Part shown: positions 42,224-53,348 of the stretch, one piece after another
How positions within the stretch are numbered: position 1 is the stretch's first letter
Layout: every line of letters begins with the position of its first letter
Position numbers and translations under genes: made by a program
The notes under the pieces: generated by a model
Databases searched by the model: none
What the model was told of the DNA's origin: nothing
What the model saw: the letters and a program-made list of their open reading frames with translations, nothing else
From: Corynebacterium kalinowskii
GTDB lineage: Bacteria > Actinomycetota > Actinomycetes > Mycobacteriales > Mycobacteriaceae
NCBI RefSeq assembly: GCF_009734385.1
Contig: NZ_CP046452.1
Coordinates: 930,001 to 994,000 of the forward strand
Length of the DNA: 64,000 bases
Direction: 5' to 3'

Positions 42224-43350
42224 TCAATCTCGACGAGGCCCGATACCTCATCTCGCGAACCATCGACCTCTGCCCAGAAACTGACCCGCTCCGGCGCGCC
42301 GCCCTCCTCAAAGAGCAGCATGGCTCCTATGGTCGCGCGGTTGCCGAGCTTCTCGACGCCCGGTCCAAAGGCAAACTCCCGGCCGAGTGGTTCATGGATA
42401 GCGACAGCGCCCAACAGGCCACCCCACTGGAGGTAGCGCGCATTCGCTTCGAGCGGATCCGCCGCATTTTGGGCGACCCGCTGGTCCACGACGTCACCTG
42501 TTCCATCGGCACGGAAGGCGCTGCGTGCCTGGCTGAGGGGCTGCGCTACGTTGGTTCCGACCTTTCGCTGCCACGCTTGGTAATGGCCAGGGCCAATGTC
42601 AACGCCCCATTCTTCCAAGCCGATGCTCTTGCCCCGTGCACGACGGCCGACGTCATCGTTGCTGACCCGGCGCGCCGGGCGGGAGGTAGGCGCATTAAGG
42701 ACCCGGAGCAGCTGCTCCCGCCTTTGTCATCCCTCCTTGGTGCATACGAGCAGCACTTGGCTGTCAAATGCGCGCCAGGGCTGGACTTTTCCGACTGGGG
42801 CGGACTCGTCTCGCTGGTCAGTGTTGACGGTGGTGTGAAGGAAGCCTGCCTCTACACAGCAGGACTCGCTGAAGGAGCGCGCCGCGAGGCCGTGGTGATT
42901 CGGGGCGGGGGCGTCGATAAGCTCAGTGACCTCATGCCTTCCGAGGATGAAATGGCGGCACCTCACGGTAAGTACCTCATCGACCCGGACGGGGCCGTGG
43001 TACGCGCCGGGCTGGTGCGTCAGTTCGCGGTGCGGGAGGGGCTGTGGATGCTGGATGAACGCATCGCCTATCTGACCGGCGACCGGATTCCGGAAGGGTA
43101 CAGTGGTTTCCCGATTCTCGAGCAGGTGCCGCTGAAGAAGCTCAAATCGGCGCTGGCAGCGCACGATCCGGGGTCTCTCGAAATTCTGGTGCGGGGAGTA
43201 GACGTGGATCCAGATGCCTTGCGCAAGAAGTTGCGGCCGCGCGGGAGTCGTCCGATGGCGGTCGTGGTAACTCGGATTGGTACGCAGGGGGTGGCACTCA
43301 TCTGCGAGGCGCGCCGAGTAGGATCGTCTAAAAACGTATTGGAGGAATAA
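42220..43350 (+). CDS. THUMP-like/SAM-dependent methyltransferase
   Basis: A 376-residue protein with a methyltransferase-like core: VHDVTCSIGTEGAACL as a degenerate SAM-binding loop, then YVGSDLSLPRLVMARANV and the ADVIVADPARRAGGRR segment, which replaces the usual NPPY catalytic motif. The C-terminal part (LRPRGSRPMAVVVTRIG) matches the actinobacterial THUMP-like domain family. Substrate unknown; RNA is likely. The TTG start overlaps the Nudix stop (TTGA) and GGAG precedes it. Confidence 0.75.
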   Translation: MINLDEARYLISRTIDLCPETDPLRRAALLKEQHGSYGRAVAELLDARSKGKLPAEWFMDSDSAQQATPLEVARIRFERIRRILGDPLVHDVTCSIGTEGAACLAEGLRYVGSDLSLPRLVMARANVNAPFFQADALAPCTTADVIVADPARRAGGRRIKDPEQLLPPLSSLLGAYEQHLAVKCAPGLDFSDWGGLVSLVSVDGGVKEACLYTAGLAEGARREAVVIRGGGVDKLSDLMPSEDEMAAPHGKYLIDPDGAVVRAGLVRQFAVREGLWMLDERIAYLTGDRIPEGYSGFPILEQVPLKKLKSALAAHDPGSLEILVRGVDVDPDALRKKLRPRGSRPMAVVVTRIGTQGVALICEARRVGSSKNVLEE

Positions 43351-44129
43351 TGCCCGCAATTGTGGTGCTGGTGAAGAATGTGCCAGACACGTGGTCGACC
43401 AAGACCCTGAACCCCGATTACACGCTCCACCGCGAAGGTGTGGATGAGGTTATCGACGAAATTAACGAGTACGCGGTCGAACAAGCATTGCGGATCAAGG
43501 AAGCCAACCCTGGCTTTGAGGTGGTAGCCCTCACCGCCGGTCCTTCCCGCGCTCAGGAAGCGCTGCGCAAGGCGCTGGCCATGGGCGCAGACCGGGCAAT
43601 TTTGCTTTCCGACGATGCCCTCGCAGGTTCCGACGTCCTCGGCACCGCCTGGGCCCTGACCAACGCCATCAACGCCGTGGGCGATGTGCAGCTTATCGTG
43701 ACCGGTAATGCTTCCTCGGATGGTGCGATGGGTGCGCTGCCAGGCATTCTGGCCGAGTACCGCCAGATTCCTTCCCTGACCAATTTGTTGTCCGTTTCTG
43801 TGGCTGACGGTGTGGTTTCCGGCGTGAAAGATGCCCCAGAAGGCACGTACGAGCTGCGGGCGAACTTGCCTGCACTGATTTCCGTGACGGAAAAGACGGA
43901 TAAGCCACGCTTCCCGAACTTCAAGGGCATCATGGCCGCCAAGAAGGCCGAGATTACCGTGCTCGATGTGGCCGCCATTGGTGTCGCTGCGGAAAACGTT
44001 GGCCTGGCCCACGCTGCCACTGCGGTCACCGCTGCCTCCGAGCGCCCATCCCGCGATGGCGGCGAAATGGTGTACACCGATGGCGCCGAGCGCATCTACC
44101 AGTTCTTGACCGACGAGAAGCTTATCTAG
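43350..44129 (+). CDS. etfB: Electron transfer flavoprotein subunit beta
   Basis: A 259-residue ETF beta subunit (FixA) that binds AMP and, with EtfA, passes electrons from acyl-CoA dehydrogenases to the respiratory chain. Family marks are [16 protein letters not shown] at the start, [13 protein letters not shown], and [21 protein letters not shown] precedes the ATG, which overlaps the upstream stop. Confidence 0.95.
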   Translation: MPAIVVLVKNVPDTWSTKTLNPDYTLHREGVDEVIDEINEYAVEQALRIKEANPGFEVVALTAGPSRAQEALRKALAMGADRAILLSDDALAGSDVLGTAWALTNAINAVGDVQLIVTGNASSDGAMGALPGILAEYRQIPSLTNLLSVSVADGVVSGVKDAPEGTYELRANLPALISVTEKTDKPRFPNFKGIMAAKKAEITVLDVAAIGVAAENVGLAHAATAVTAASERPSRDGGEMVYTDGAERIYQFLTDEKLI

Positions 44130-44142
44130 GAGTTTTTGGATC

Positions 44143-45012
44143 ATGACCTACGTACTTGCTTCCGGCGACCACACTCTTGAGCTGATTGCTGCAGCTCAAA
44201 CACTCGGCGATGTCACCGTCGTCGCGTTCGATGACGCCACCTACCCAGTCCCGGTTATCCGCTGCTCGGGCGAGGGCCGCGTCGTGATGCCGGCCGTGGA
44301 TGCCCTTTCCATCCTGGCCGCGCAGAGCCCACAGCCGATCGTCCTGCTGGCCGATTCCCTCGGCAATGAGATCGCAGGCCGCCTTGCCGCGCGTCTGGCT
44401 TCCGGCGTGCTGACCAATGTGGTGGGTATCAACGCCGATCGCACCGCCGCTTTGTCCATCTTTGGTGATTCTTACGAGGTCACCGCTGCAGTCGGTGGCA
44501 ACAGCCCGATCTACACCGTGCGTCCAGGTTCCGTGGCACCAATCGCGCCTGGTTCTGCCAGCGTGACCACGATGGAGCTGCCAGCTGCTGGCGTCATGGA
44601 TGCCCAGGTTGTCGGTTTCACCCCAGCCGTTGCCGGTGGTCGCCCAGACCTGTCCACCGCCAAGGTCGTCGTTTCCGGCGGCCGCGGCGTTGGGCCTTCC
44701 GGTTTTGAGGAGCTCGTCGAGCCGCTTGCCGACGCACTCGGCGGCGCAGTCGGCGCAACTCGCGACGCAGTGGATGACGGCGCCTACCCGGGTCAATACC
44801 AGGTGGGGCAGACCGGCGTGACTGTGTCTCCAGACCTGTACATCGCCATCGGCATCTCCGGTGCCATCCAGCACACCTCGGGCATGCAGACCTCCAAGAA
44901 GATCATCGCAATCAACAATGACGAGGATGCGCCGATCTTCAAGATCGCTGACCTTGGCATCGTCGGCGACGCCACTGAGGTTGTACCGGAGCTGCTGAAC
45001 AAGCTGCGATGA
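44143..45012 (+). CDS. etfA: Electron transfer flavoprotein subunit alpha
   Basis: A 289-residue ETF alpha subunit (FixB). The C-terminal FAD domain is complete: [15 protein letters not shown], the [23 protein letters not shown] motif and [19 protein letters not shown]. It is about 25-30 residues shorter than many homologues at the N-terminal domain. It is 13 bases from etfB and overlaps nifS by 4 bases. Confidence 0.95.
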   Translation: MTYVLASGDHTLELIAAAQTLGDVTVVAFDDATYPVPVIRCSGEGRVVMPAVDALSILAAQSPQPIVLLADSLGNEIAGRLAARLASGVLTNVVGINADRTAALSIFGDSYEVTAAVGGNSPIYTVRPGSVAPIAPGSASVTTMELPAAGVMDAQVVGFTPAVAGGRPDLSTAKVVVSGGRGVGPSGFEELVEPLADALGGAVGATRDAVDDGAYPGQYQVGQTGVTVSPDLYIAIGISGAIQHTSGMQTSKKIIAINNDEDAPIFKIADLGIVGDATEVVPELLNKLR

Positions 45013-46061
45013 GCTACTTCGACCACGCCGCCACCTCGCCGCTGCGCGCCGTCGCGCGTCAGGCGTGGGTAGAAGCATCGACCTACAACCCGGGCGGGCA
45101 GTATGCGCTCGGGCGTAAGGCGCGCGCCGCCGTCTCCCAGGCACGGGAAGACATCGCCGAGCTGCTGGATTGCGAGCCCATCGAGGTCATCTTCACCGCC
45201 TCTGGAACCGAGTCCAACAACATCGCGCTGCGCGGGCTGTACCGCGAAGGCACCGTGCTCGCCAGCCCCATCGAGCATCCATCGGTGGCGGAAGTGCTCA
45301 AGATGCTGCCAGTGAGATACCTGCCGGTGTCCGCGTCTGGGCATGTACAGCCGAGCTACGACGGCGAATCCATGATCACCTGCATGCTGGCCAACAACGA
45401 GACCGGCGCAATTCAGCCGGTAGCGGAGCTGGCTTCCTATGGGGTGCCGTTGCACGTTGATGCCGTGCAAGCCATCGGGCACATCCCGGTGTCTTTCCGA
45501 CAGCTCGGGGCGACCACTTTGACGGTGGCCGCACACAAGTTTGGCGGGCCACGAGTGGGATTGTTGTTGGCCCGCCGCTCGCCGGCGTTGACTCCTTACT
45601 TGGTGGGTGGTGGTCAGGAACGTGGGATCCGTCCGGGAACTGTCGATGTGGCGGGCGCTGTAGCAACGGCAGCGGCCTTGAAAGAAGCCTGCGCGGAGAT
45701 GAAAGCAGAGACCATCCGCCTGGCTGCGCTACGCGACAGGATCCAAGCGGGGGTAGCTGGTATCTGCAATACGCATGAACCAGCATTGCCCGGACATCTT
45801 TCGATGAGTTTTCCTGGTGCGCTGGGCGATAGCCTCATCATGCTGCTGGACATGCATGGCATTGCCGCTTCTACGGGTTCTGCCTGCTCCAATGGTGTCA
45901 ACCGGGCTTCCACCACACTGCTAGCTATGGGCGTTTCCGAGGATCTGGCTAAATGCACCTTGAGGTTTACTTTAGGTGCCACGACAACAGCCGAGGACGT
46001 CGATAAGCTGCTTGCGATCCTGCCCGAGGTTGTCTCCCAAGCGCGCACCGCCGGGTTGTAG
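45009..46061 (+). CDS. Cysteine desulfurase (NifS/IscS family)
   Basis: A 350-residue PLP enzyme that takes sulfur from cysteine. The PLP lysine is K177 in [13 protein letters not shown] and the sulfur-accepting cysteine is C293 in [11 protein letters not shown]. The length and short active-site loop are those of the desulfurase usually placed before mnmA, to which it supplies sulfur for 2-thiouridine in tRNA. In this genome about 10.6 kb separates the two genes. The ATG overlaps the etfA stop. Confidence 0.93.
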   Translation: MSYFDHAATSPLRAVARQAWVEASTYNPGGQYALGRKARAAVSQAREDIAELLDCEPIEVIFTASGTESNNIALRGLYREGTVLASPIEHPSVAEVLKMLPVRYLPVSASGHVQPSYDGESMITCMLANNETGAIQPVAELASYGVPLHVDAVQAIGHIPVSFRQLGATTLTVAAHKFGGPRVGLLLARRSPALTPYLVGGGQERGIRPGTVDVAGAVATAAALKEACAEMKAETIRLAALRDRIQAGVAGICNTHEPALPGHLSMSFPGALGDSLIMLLDMHGIAASTGSACSNGVNRASTTLLAMGVSEDLAKCTLRFTLGATTTAEDVDKLLAILPEVVSQARTAGL

Positions 46062-46065
46062 GCTG

Positions 46066-46212
46066 GATGTGCTGCAATGCTTACGGGAATTTTATAGCGG
46101 CCCTCGCCACTGTACGTGTTCGCTTGAGCCCGCCGTAGTCACTGGGAAACTGGGAAGGCTACGGCATTCGTGCGATGAACATCAGCCAGGAGACCGATTG
46201 CAGCTTCCTGTA
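46066..46212 (+). promoter_or_regulatory. Cobalamin riboswitch
   Basis: The spacer before cbiM has the conserved parts of the adenosylcobalamin aptamer: a GCCACTGTA segment near 46105, CACTG and GGGAAGGC near 46140-46160, and the B12 box CAGCCAGGAGACC at 46183-46195. The 5' part (GGTGNAA element) is degenerate. It should lower cobalt uptake when B12 is abundant. Boundaries are approximate. Confidence 0.85.
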
Positions 46213-46259
46213 CATCATGGGTCTGTGAGATGGCGGACCCCGTGTCGAAAGTTGATCTC

Positions 46260-46907
46260 ATGCATATCGCAGAGGGCTTTTTGCCCGTCACACACGCGGT
46301 AGGGTGGGCAGTTGTTGCTGCGCCCTTCGTGGTACACGGAGCTATTGCCGTGTCTAAACAAGTCAAAGAAAACCCGGAAACCAAGATGCTGCTCGGCGCA
46401 GCTGGAGCCTTCACTTTCGTGCTGTCCGCGCTGAAAATCCCATCAGTGACCGGTTCTTCCTCACATCCCACCGGCACGGGGCTAGGTGCGGTGATGTTCA
46501 AACCCCCGGTGATGGCGTTCATTTCCACGGTGGTGTTGCTCTTCCAAGCGCTGCTGCTCGCGCACGGTGGCATCACTACGTTGGGTGCCAATGTGTTTGC
46601 CATGGGCGTCGTGGGGCCGTGGGTGGCCTATGGAATGTGGCTGCTCACCCGTCGCATTAGTACTGATGTGGGCATATTTTGCGCAGCGTTCTTCGGTTGC
46701 CTGTCTACCTACGTAGTGACGGCGCTGCAACTGGCGTTCGCGCACCACTCCGGTGGGTTGCTCTCTTCCGCAGGCACGTTCCTGCTGCTGTACGCGCCGA
46801 CGCAGCTGCCCCTTGCTGTGGTGGAAGCACTGGTCACCGTGGTGGTCTTCCGTTCCCTGTCTAAGATCGCCATTCCTGAACTGCGACTGCTGGGGGTACG
46901 GGCATGA
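46260..46907 (+). CDS. cbiM: Cobalt ECF transporter component CbiM
   Basis: A 215-residue membrane protein that binds cobalt in ECF-type uptake systems. I place the start at ATG 46260 because the family requires Met1-His2 (MHIAEGFLP) as metal ligands; an upstream in-frame ATG at 46230 would bury this site. Conserved residues follow: [18 protein letters not shown] with the second metal histidine (His in SSHPTGT), and [20 protein letters not shown]. About six helices. It opens the operon cbiMNQO, with overlaps between all genes. Confidence 0.92.
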   Translation: MHIAEGFLPVTHAVGWAVVAAPFVVHGAIAVSKQVKENPETKMLLGAAGAFTFVLSALKIPSVTGSSSHPTGTGLGAVMFKPPVMAFISTVVLLFQALLLAHGGITTLGANVFAMGVVGPWVAYGMWLLTRRISTDVGIFCAAFFGCLSTYVVTALQLAFAHHSGGLLSSAGTFLLLYAPTQLPLAVVEALVTVVVFRSLSKIAIPELRLLGVRA

Positions 46908-47191
46908 AAAACTGGATGTTGATTGTGGCCGCGCTGGCCATTGCTGCGTTGCCACTGTGGTTTCTGGACTCCGATTTCGAAGGCTCTGATGCTGGCGCCG
47001 AAGCCGTCGTCTCCGAGCAAGCCCCAGACTATGAACCTTGGGCCGCGCCACTAGTCGGCGAGCTGCCTGGCGAAGTCGAGTCCGGCCTGTTTGCACTTCA
47101 AGCTGCGCTCGGTGGCGGTGTGCTTGGCTACGCCTTGGGGTTCTATCGCGGAAGGAACCGTGAATCCGATCGAGCAAGCAGCGGCAGCTAG
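46904..47191 (+). CDS. cbiN: Cobalt ECF transporter component CbiN
   Basis: A 95-residue protein with two membrane helices (about 4-21 and 66-85) linked by an acidic extracellular loop ([24 protein letters not shown] at the second). CbiN helps CbiM take up cobalt rather than nickel, so its presence supports cobalt as the substrate. Its start overlaps the cbiM stop. Confidence 0.88.
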   Translation: MKNWMLIVAALAIAALPLWFLDSDFEGSDAGAEAVVSEQAPDYEPWAAPLVGELPGEVESGLFALQAALGGGVLGYALGFYRGRNRESDRASSGS

Positions 47192-47842
47192 CCGCTGGGC
47201 CCAGGTCAACGTAGGGGAGAAGCTGCTGTTCTTTGTCGGACTGCTGCTCCTCACCATCACGCTGCCGCCCGCCGCACTCGCACCCATTTTTGTGGTGCTG
47301 GTGGCGAGCGCAGTGTGGATTCGGGTTCCGCTGCGTCTGCTCGCGGTGCTCGTTGCTGCCCCGGCTGCGTTTATCGCGGTCGGGGTGGGCCCGCTCGTGT
47401 TCAACTTCAGCCCCAGTGGAATGGTGTATTTGGGCTGGTCAAACGCCGCGTATGTGGTAGCGCGTTCCATCGTCGCCATGACGGCCACGATGTTGCTGGC
47501 CTTAACGACGCCCCTTCCCGAACTCCTCGGATTCCTGCGCCTACCCGCTGCACTGTCCGAAGTGATTTCCCTGATGTACCGCTTCGTCGGTACCTTGTTA
47601 CACACTGCGCTGGCGATGCGAGAAGCACAGGCGGCTCGCCTGGGACGGCTGACTATTGGTTCCGTGGGAATGCAGGCCTCTTCGTTATTTGTGTTGACCT
47701 TCATTCGTGCGCGGGCGTTGCAAGAAGGACTGGAGTTGCGGGGAGATCCGTCGTCGCTGGCCGTGGCGAAGGTCAAGCGTCCGGTTCGCTGGGGGTTTGT
47801 TGTTTTTAGTGTGGTGCTGTTCATCGTGATCTGGAGGCTGGC

Positions 47843-47846
<4 letters not shown>
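47160..47846 (+). CDS. cbiQ: Cobalt ECF transporter component CbiQ
   Basis: A 228-residue transmembrane coupling protein (EcfT type) with about five helices. The two cytoplasmic Ala-Arg-Gly-like signature helices appear around AMREAQAARLGRL and FIRARALQEGLELRGD, which contact the ATPase. I place the start at GTG 47160 because GAAGGA stands just before it; it overlaps the end of cbiN by 32 bases. The frame is open upstream to 47091 but inside cbiN. Confidence 0.9.
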
Positions 47847-50360
<2,514 letters not shown>

Positions 50361-50410
50361 CTACTAGCTGAGGGCATGCTAGCGGGACCGCTCCTTTCGG
50401 GGCAGGTTCG

Positions 50411-51583
50411 CTAGTTTTTGTCTATCAGGCGGCGGGCGTTGGAATGTCTGGCCCTGGGACTATTGTTTCTTCGCCGGTCTCCGGTGTCATCGACGTGGAT
50501 CGGAACCCCGTTCAGAATCATCTTTATGTGGGCTTCGACCGCGCTGTCATCATTCCAACCGTGGTGTTTGGGGCACAAGGGTGCCAGGTTATCGATGCTG
50601 GTGGGGCCGCCGCGCGACCAAGGGGTCACATGGTGTGCTTCGCAGCGACTGAGTGGTGCATCGCAGCCCGGATAGGCGCAGCACCCATCTCGGGAGAACA
50701 TTGCGAGGCGCTGGCGGAAAGTGGCTGATCTGCTAGCGGTCACGAGCGATTTCACGGCGCCGTTGTGGTCGTGGACGACGATGTAGTCGGTGATGCGGTG
50801 GCCGTCGAGAAGCTCAAGATCGTAGAGGGTGAGGTCGATGCCGACGTTGCTGCCAAAATTGGCTTGCCAATTGAATTCGTCTTCTTCGGTGACGCCGATG
50901 ACGAGCGAGCAGTGGCCTACGGTGTCTTGGCGGGTTTGGGAAGCCCAGCGAAGGACTTGGAAGAGATTGTCGGCGTGGCGTTGGGCAACGGTGCGATTGT
51001 CATCCTTGCGGCGGTCGTCGGTGGCCTGTTCGATGCGCCATGCGTCATCCATGAGCGCCTTGAGTAGTGCTGCGTGAGCTGCGGGGGCGTAGCCATTGAA
51101 GGAACACCCGCCGTGTTCGTCTTGGTCGCGGAGTTGGAAGCGACGCTGGTTGTAGGCTTCGTGCGGGTCTTGGGCAAGGCGACGGTTTTCTTCCCGGACC
51201 AGCTCCTTGGCGTAGGCATGGGTGGCTTTGGGGGAGGACTCGGTAGCGGTTGCCGCAGCTAGGTCGTAGATTTCCTCGCGTCGAGAAGAAGCTGAACTCA
51301 GTTTCTCAAGAGCCGACAAAATGAGGTCCTGATGCTCGACGGGTACCTCTTTTGGCCACGGGTTGAGTGTGCGTCGGTGAATGCGACGGGCCTGGAAAGA
51401 GGACGCGCCCGCGCGTTCAATCTCATTCTTCTCACGCCCCGCAGCCATGTCAGTTTCGAGCCGAGCAACAAGTTCCTTGATTTCTAGCAAAACGGGGAAG
51501 TCTTCAAACGGCTCACCAAAGTCAACGGAGCGCTGTAACAGCTCCTTGACCGTAGTGAGTGTATGAAGTTCCCCGATGTTCAT
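50411..51583 (-). CDS. DUF222/HNH endonuclease protein
   Basis: A 390-residue protein of the actinobacterial 13E12-like group. A helical DUF222 domain (about 60-270) is followed by an HNH nuclease domain: CAYPGCDAPLSRCEAHHVTPW and NLAPLCPKHHGW with two CxxC-like zinc knuckles. These genes occur in many copies in actinobacteria and may belong to mobile or defence elements; no mobility signal is seen here. It is 102 bases from the small membrane gene and may have its own promoter. Confidence 0.88.
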   Translation of the reverse strand: MNIGELHTLTTVKELLQRSVDFGEPFEDFPVLLEIKELVARLETDMAAGREKNEIERAGASSFQARRIHRRTLNPWPKEVPVEHQDLILSALEKLSSASSRREEIYDLAAATATESSPKATHAYAKELVREENRRLAQDPHEAYNQRRFQLRDQDEHGGCSFNGYAPAAHAALLKALMDDAWRIEQATDDRRKDDNRTVAQRHADNLFQVLRWASQTRQDTVGHCSLVIGVTEEDEFNWQANFGSNVGIDLTLYDLELLDGHRITDYIVVHDHNGAVKSLVTASRSATFRQRLAMFSRDGCCAYPGCDAPLSRCEAHHVTPWSRGGPTSIDNLAPLCPKHHGWNDDSAVEAHIKMILNGVPIHVDDTGDRRRNNSPRARHSNARRLIDKN

Positions 51584-51685
51584 GCCTTCATTTTAGCCCA
51601 CAGGAAATAGAACACAAGAGCTAAAAAGTAGCGAAATTCTAACGAATCGCCCCACCAAAAACAAACAGCAATTAGAGCACTTGTG

Positions 51686-51928
51686 TCACTCGCGCCCCTC
51701 AATCGGCCACAGTGAACGGTAAACCATAACACCAGCTAAAACCGCAATTATCCACCAAAGAAAAACTGGAACCGTAGCAAGCCAATCCACTCGACCCATG
51801 CATAAAAGCCACACGGCAAACACAATAAACAAGGCCGATGCAAAAGAACGCGTTTTCGAGAAAAGAATCTCGCAGGCAATCCACACCAGCGCCGCCAGCG
51901 GTAGCCCCCAACTGATTACTGCTGCCAT
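51686..51928 (-). CDS. Small three-helix membrane protein
   Basis: An 80-residue protein with three hydrophobic segments (about 5-22, 30-46, 51-70) and a charged tail PIEGRE. I do not recognise it. Its ATG overlaps the end of the serine hydrolase gene by 13 bases and is preceded by GGAGATG, so it is the last gene of the five-gene cluster. Its size fits a membrane partner for the hydrolase, which is inference from position only. Confidence 0.7.
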   Translation of the reverse strand: MAAVISWGLPLAALVWIACEILFSKTRSFASALFIVFAVWLLCMGRVDWLATVPVFLWWIIAVLAGVMVYRSLWPIEGRE

Positions 51929-52884
51929 TTCAGCATCTCCTTTCCGAGCTCATCCATTCGAGTGGTGGAGTTGTTGTTGACAAATGCTGCTCGCTGGCCG
52001 GTTGGGTCGAACACGAGCATCGTGCGGAAACCGCCCGTACTGCCGTTGTGAGATGCGCCGTAATCATCGTGCTTCCAGGCATACGATGGAACCCCAACGG
52101 AACGGACGTGCAAAGCAAATTTCGCCATGTCAAAAGCGGTAGACCGGATCGCTCCACACGGGGCGTACCCATCCATCTCCCAGTTCGCAGCCTCACGGCC
52201 CCGACCATTCAAGCCATGCGGTGCATCTGCGGCTTTGCCAACCGAGGCCACGTACGTTGAAGTCATGCCCAGCGGATCAAAGATGTCCTGCTGAACCATC
52301 TCTTCCCAGCTCCGGCCATCCTTTTCGGCAATGAGCTGTCCTAAGAGAGCGACGCCCAGGTTGGAGTAATTGCGCTCACCCTGGCCCTTTAAATCAGCCT
52401 TCAAAGCCATCTTAAAGATGTCCTCCCGCGTCACCGATCCATATGGGTTGCGCTCAATGAAAAGGGAAAGCGTGTCCAAACCGGGATTGCGTGGCAGGCC
52501 GGCCTCGTGGTTGGCGAGCTGCTCAAGGGTTGCAGAGCCAATCGGGGCACCGCGAGTGTCGATGATGTCAGAGACCTTGGTGTCCAGCCGTACGGTGCCC
52601 TTTTCGACGGCCTGTCGCAGCAATTCCGCCGTAAAAGTCTTGGTTACGGAGCCAATTTCAACTTCTGTGTGCTCATTGGCGCCGAGTCCGGCGAACACTG
52701 GCTGATCGCCGTCGAGGACGAAGGCGGTGACATTGTGGGCGCCACGTGGGGAGTTTTCAGCAAGAAAGGTTGCTAGTTGGGGATTGCCGGTTTGGGTGTC
52801 GGCAAGCTTTACGGGTTGGGGGCCGAAAATGACGAGTGCGGCGACGGTCGCTAGTCCTACAACGGTGGCCAGTGCTTTTCTCAT
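51916..52884 (-). CDS. Beta-lactamase-fold serine hydrolase, exported
   Basis: A 322-residue class C beta-lactamase/penicillin-binding-fold protein. The N terminus (about 5-21) is a signal peptide or membrane anchor. The nucleophile motif is SVTK at 79-82, the second motif YSN at 173-175, and the third element HNGSTGGF near residue 270. Such proteins act on cell-wall peptides, D-amino acid peptides or esters, so beta-lactamase activity is not implied. The start overlaps the ArsR-like gene stop (ATGA). Confidence 0.88.
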   Translation of the reverse strand: MRKALATVVGLATVAALVIFGPQPVKLADTQTGNPQLATFLAENSPRGAHNVTAFVLDGDQPVFAGLGANEHTEVEIGSVTKTFTAELLRQAVEKGTVRLDTKVSDIIDTRGAPIGSATLEQLANHEAGLPRNPGLDTLSLFIERNPYGSVTREDIFKMALKADLKGQGERNYSNLGVALLGQLIAEKDGRSWEEMVQQDIFDPLGMTSTYVASVGKAADAPHGLNGRGREAANWEMDGYAPCGAIRSTAFDMAKFALHVRSVGVPSYAWKHDDYGASHNGSTGGFRTMLVFDPTGQRAAFVNNNSTTRMDELGKEMLKWQQ

Positions 52885-53309
52885 GTGTTGTCCTCGCTAG
52901 CGGCGATGATCGTGAGTAGTGGGATGACGCGGGCAGGTGGGATCTCAAAGGTGCCGTGGATTTTGCGGACCCAGCCGGCAGATTGCAGCGCGCTGAGGTG
53001 GTGGTAGGCGGTGCCTGAGGAAGAAATACCGCTGTCCACCAGATCATTGACGCTGGCTGGACCTTCGAGGAGTCGGGCCAGGATGGCATGACGGATCGGA
53101 TGGGCGAGCGCACTGACGCGCTCGAGGGATTCGAAAAAGGCGTCGCCGGTCAGATGGTCTGCCGGGCGGGTCCATGCGTATTGATAGGCGCGCCCCTCCA
53201 GCAGCACATCGCCCTGAAAGCTGATGATGCCATTCTCCAGTGACGGCTGCTGGGCCTCCAGTGCTGCTAGTCGACGTTCCAGGGCATCAATACGTTGCTC
53301 CAAATCCAT
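52881..53309 (-). CDS. ArsR-type winged-helix regulator with coiled-coil N terminus
   Basis: A 142-residue protein whose residues 1-25 form a heptad coil (ALERRLAALEAQQ) and residues about 60-130 a winged helix of the ArsR/HTH_20 type (LAHPIRHAILARLLEGPASVNDL, then SSSGTAYHHLSALQSAGWV as recognition helix). The metal-binding Cys of ArsR proteins is absent. It sits between the large paralogues and the hydrolase, to which it is coupled by overlap, so it likely regulates this cluster. Confidence 0.8.
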   Translation of the reverse strand: MDLEQRIDALERRLAALEAQQPSLENGIISFQGDVLLEGRAYQYAWTRPADHLTGDAFFESLERVSALAHPIRHAILARLLEGPASVNDLVDSGISSSGTAYHHLSALQSAGWVRKIHGTFEIPPARVIPLLTIIAASEDNT

Positions 53310-53348
53310 AATTCTAAAAATGCAGAAAAATGAAATCGGGTGCAGTGT

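Noticed and set aside
46230..46259. Longer cbiM start at ATG 46230
   Set aside because: CbiM/NikM proteins use Met1 and His2 as metal ligands; only the 46260 start gives MHIAEG.
50411..51583. HNH gene as a homing endonuclease or phage remnant
   Set aside because: DUF222-HNH genes are common solo genes in actinobacteria; no phage genes, intein or intron lies around it.
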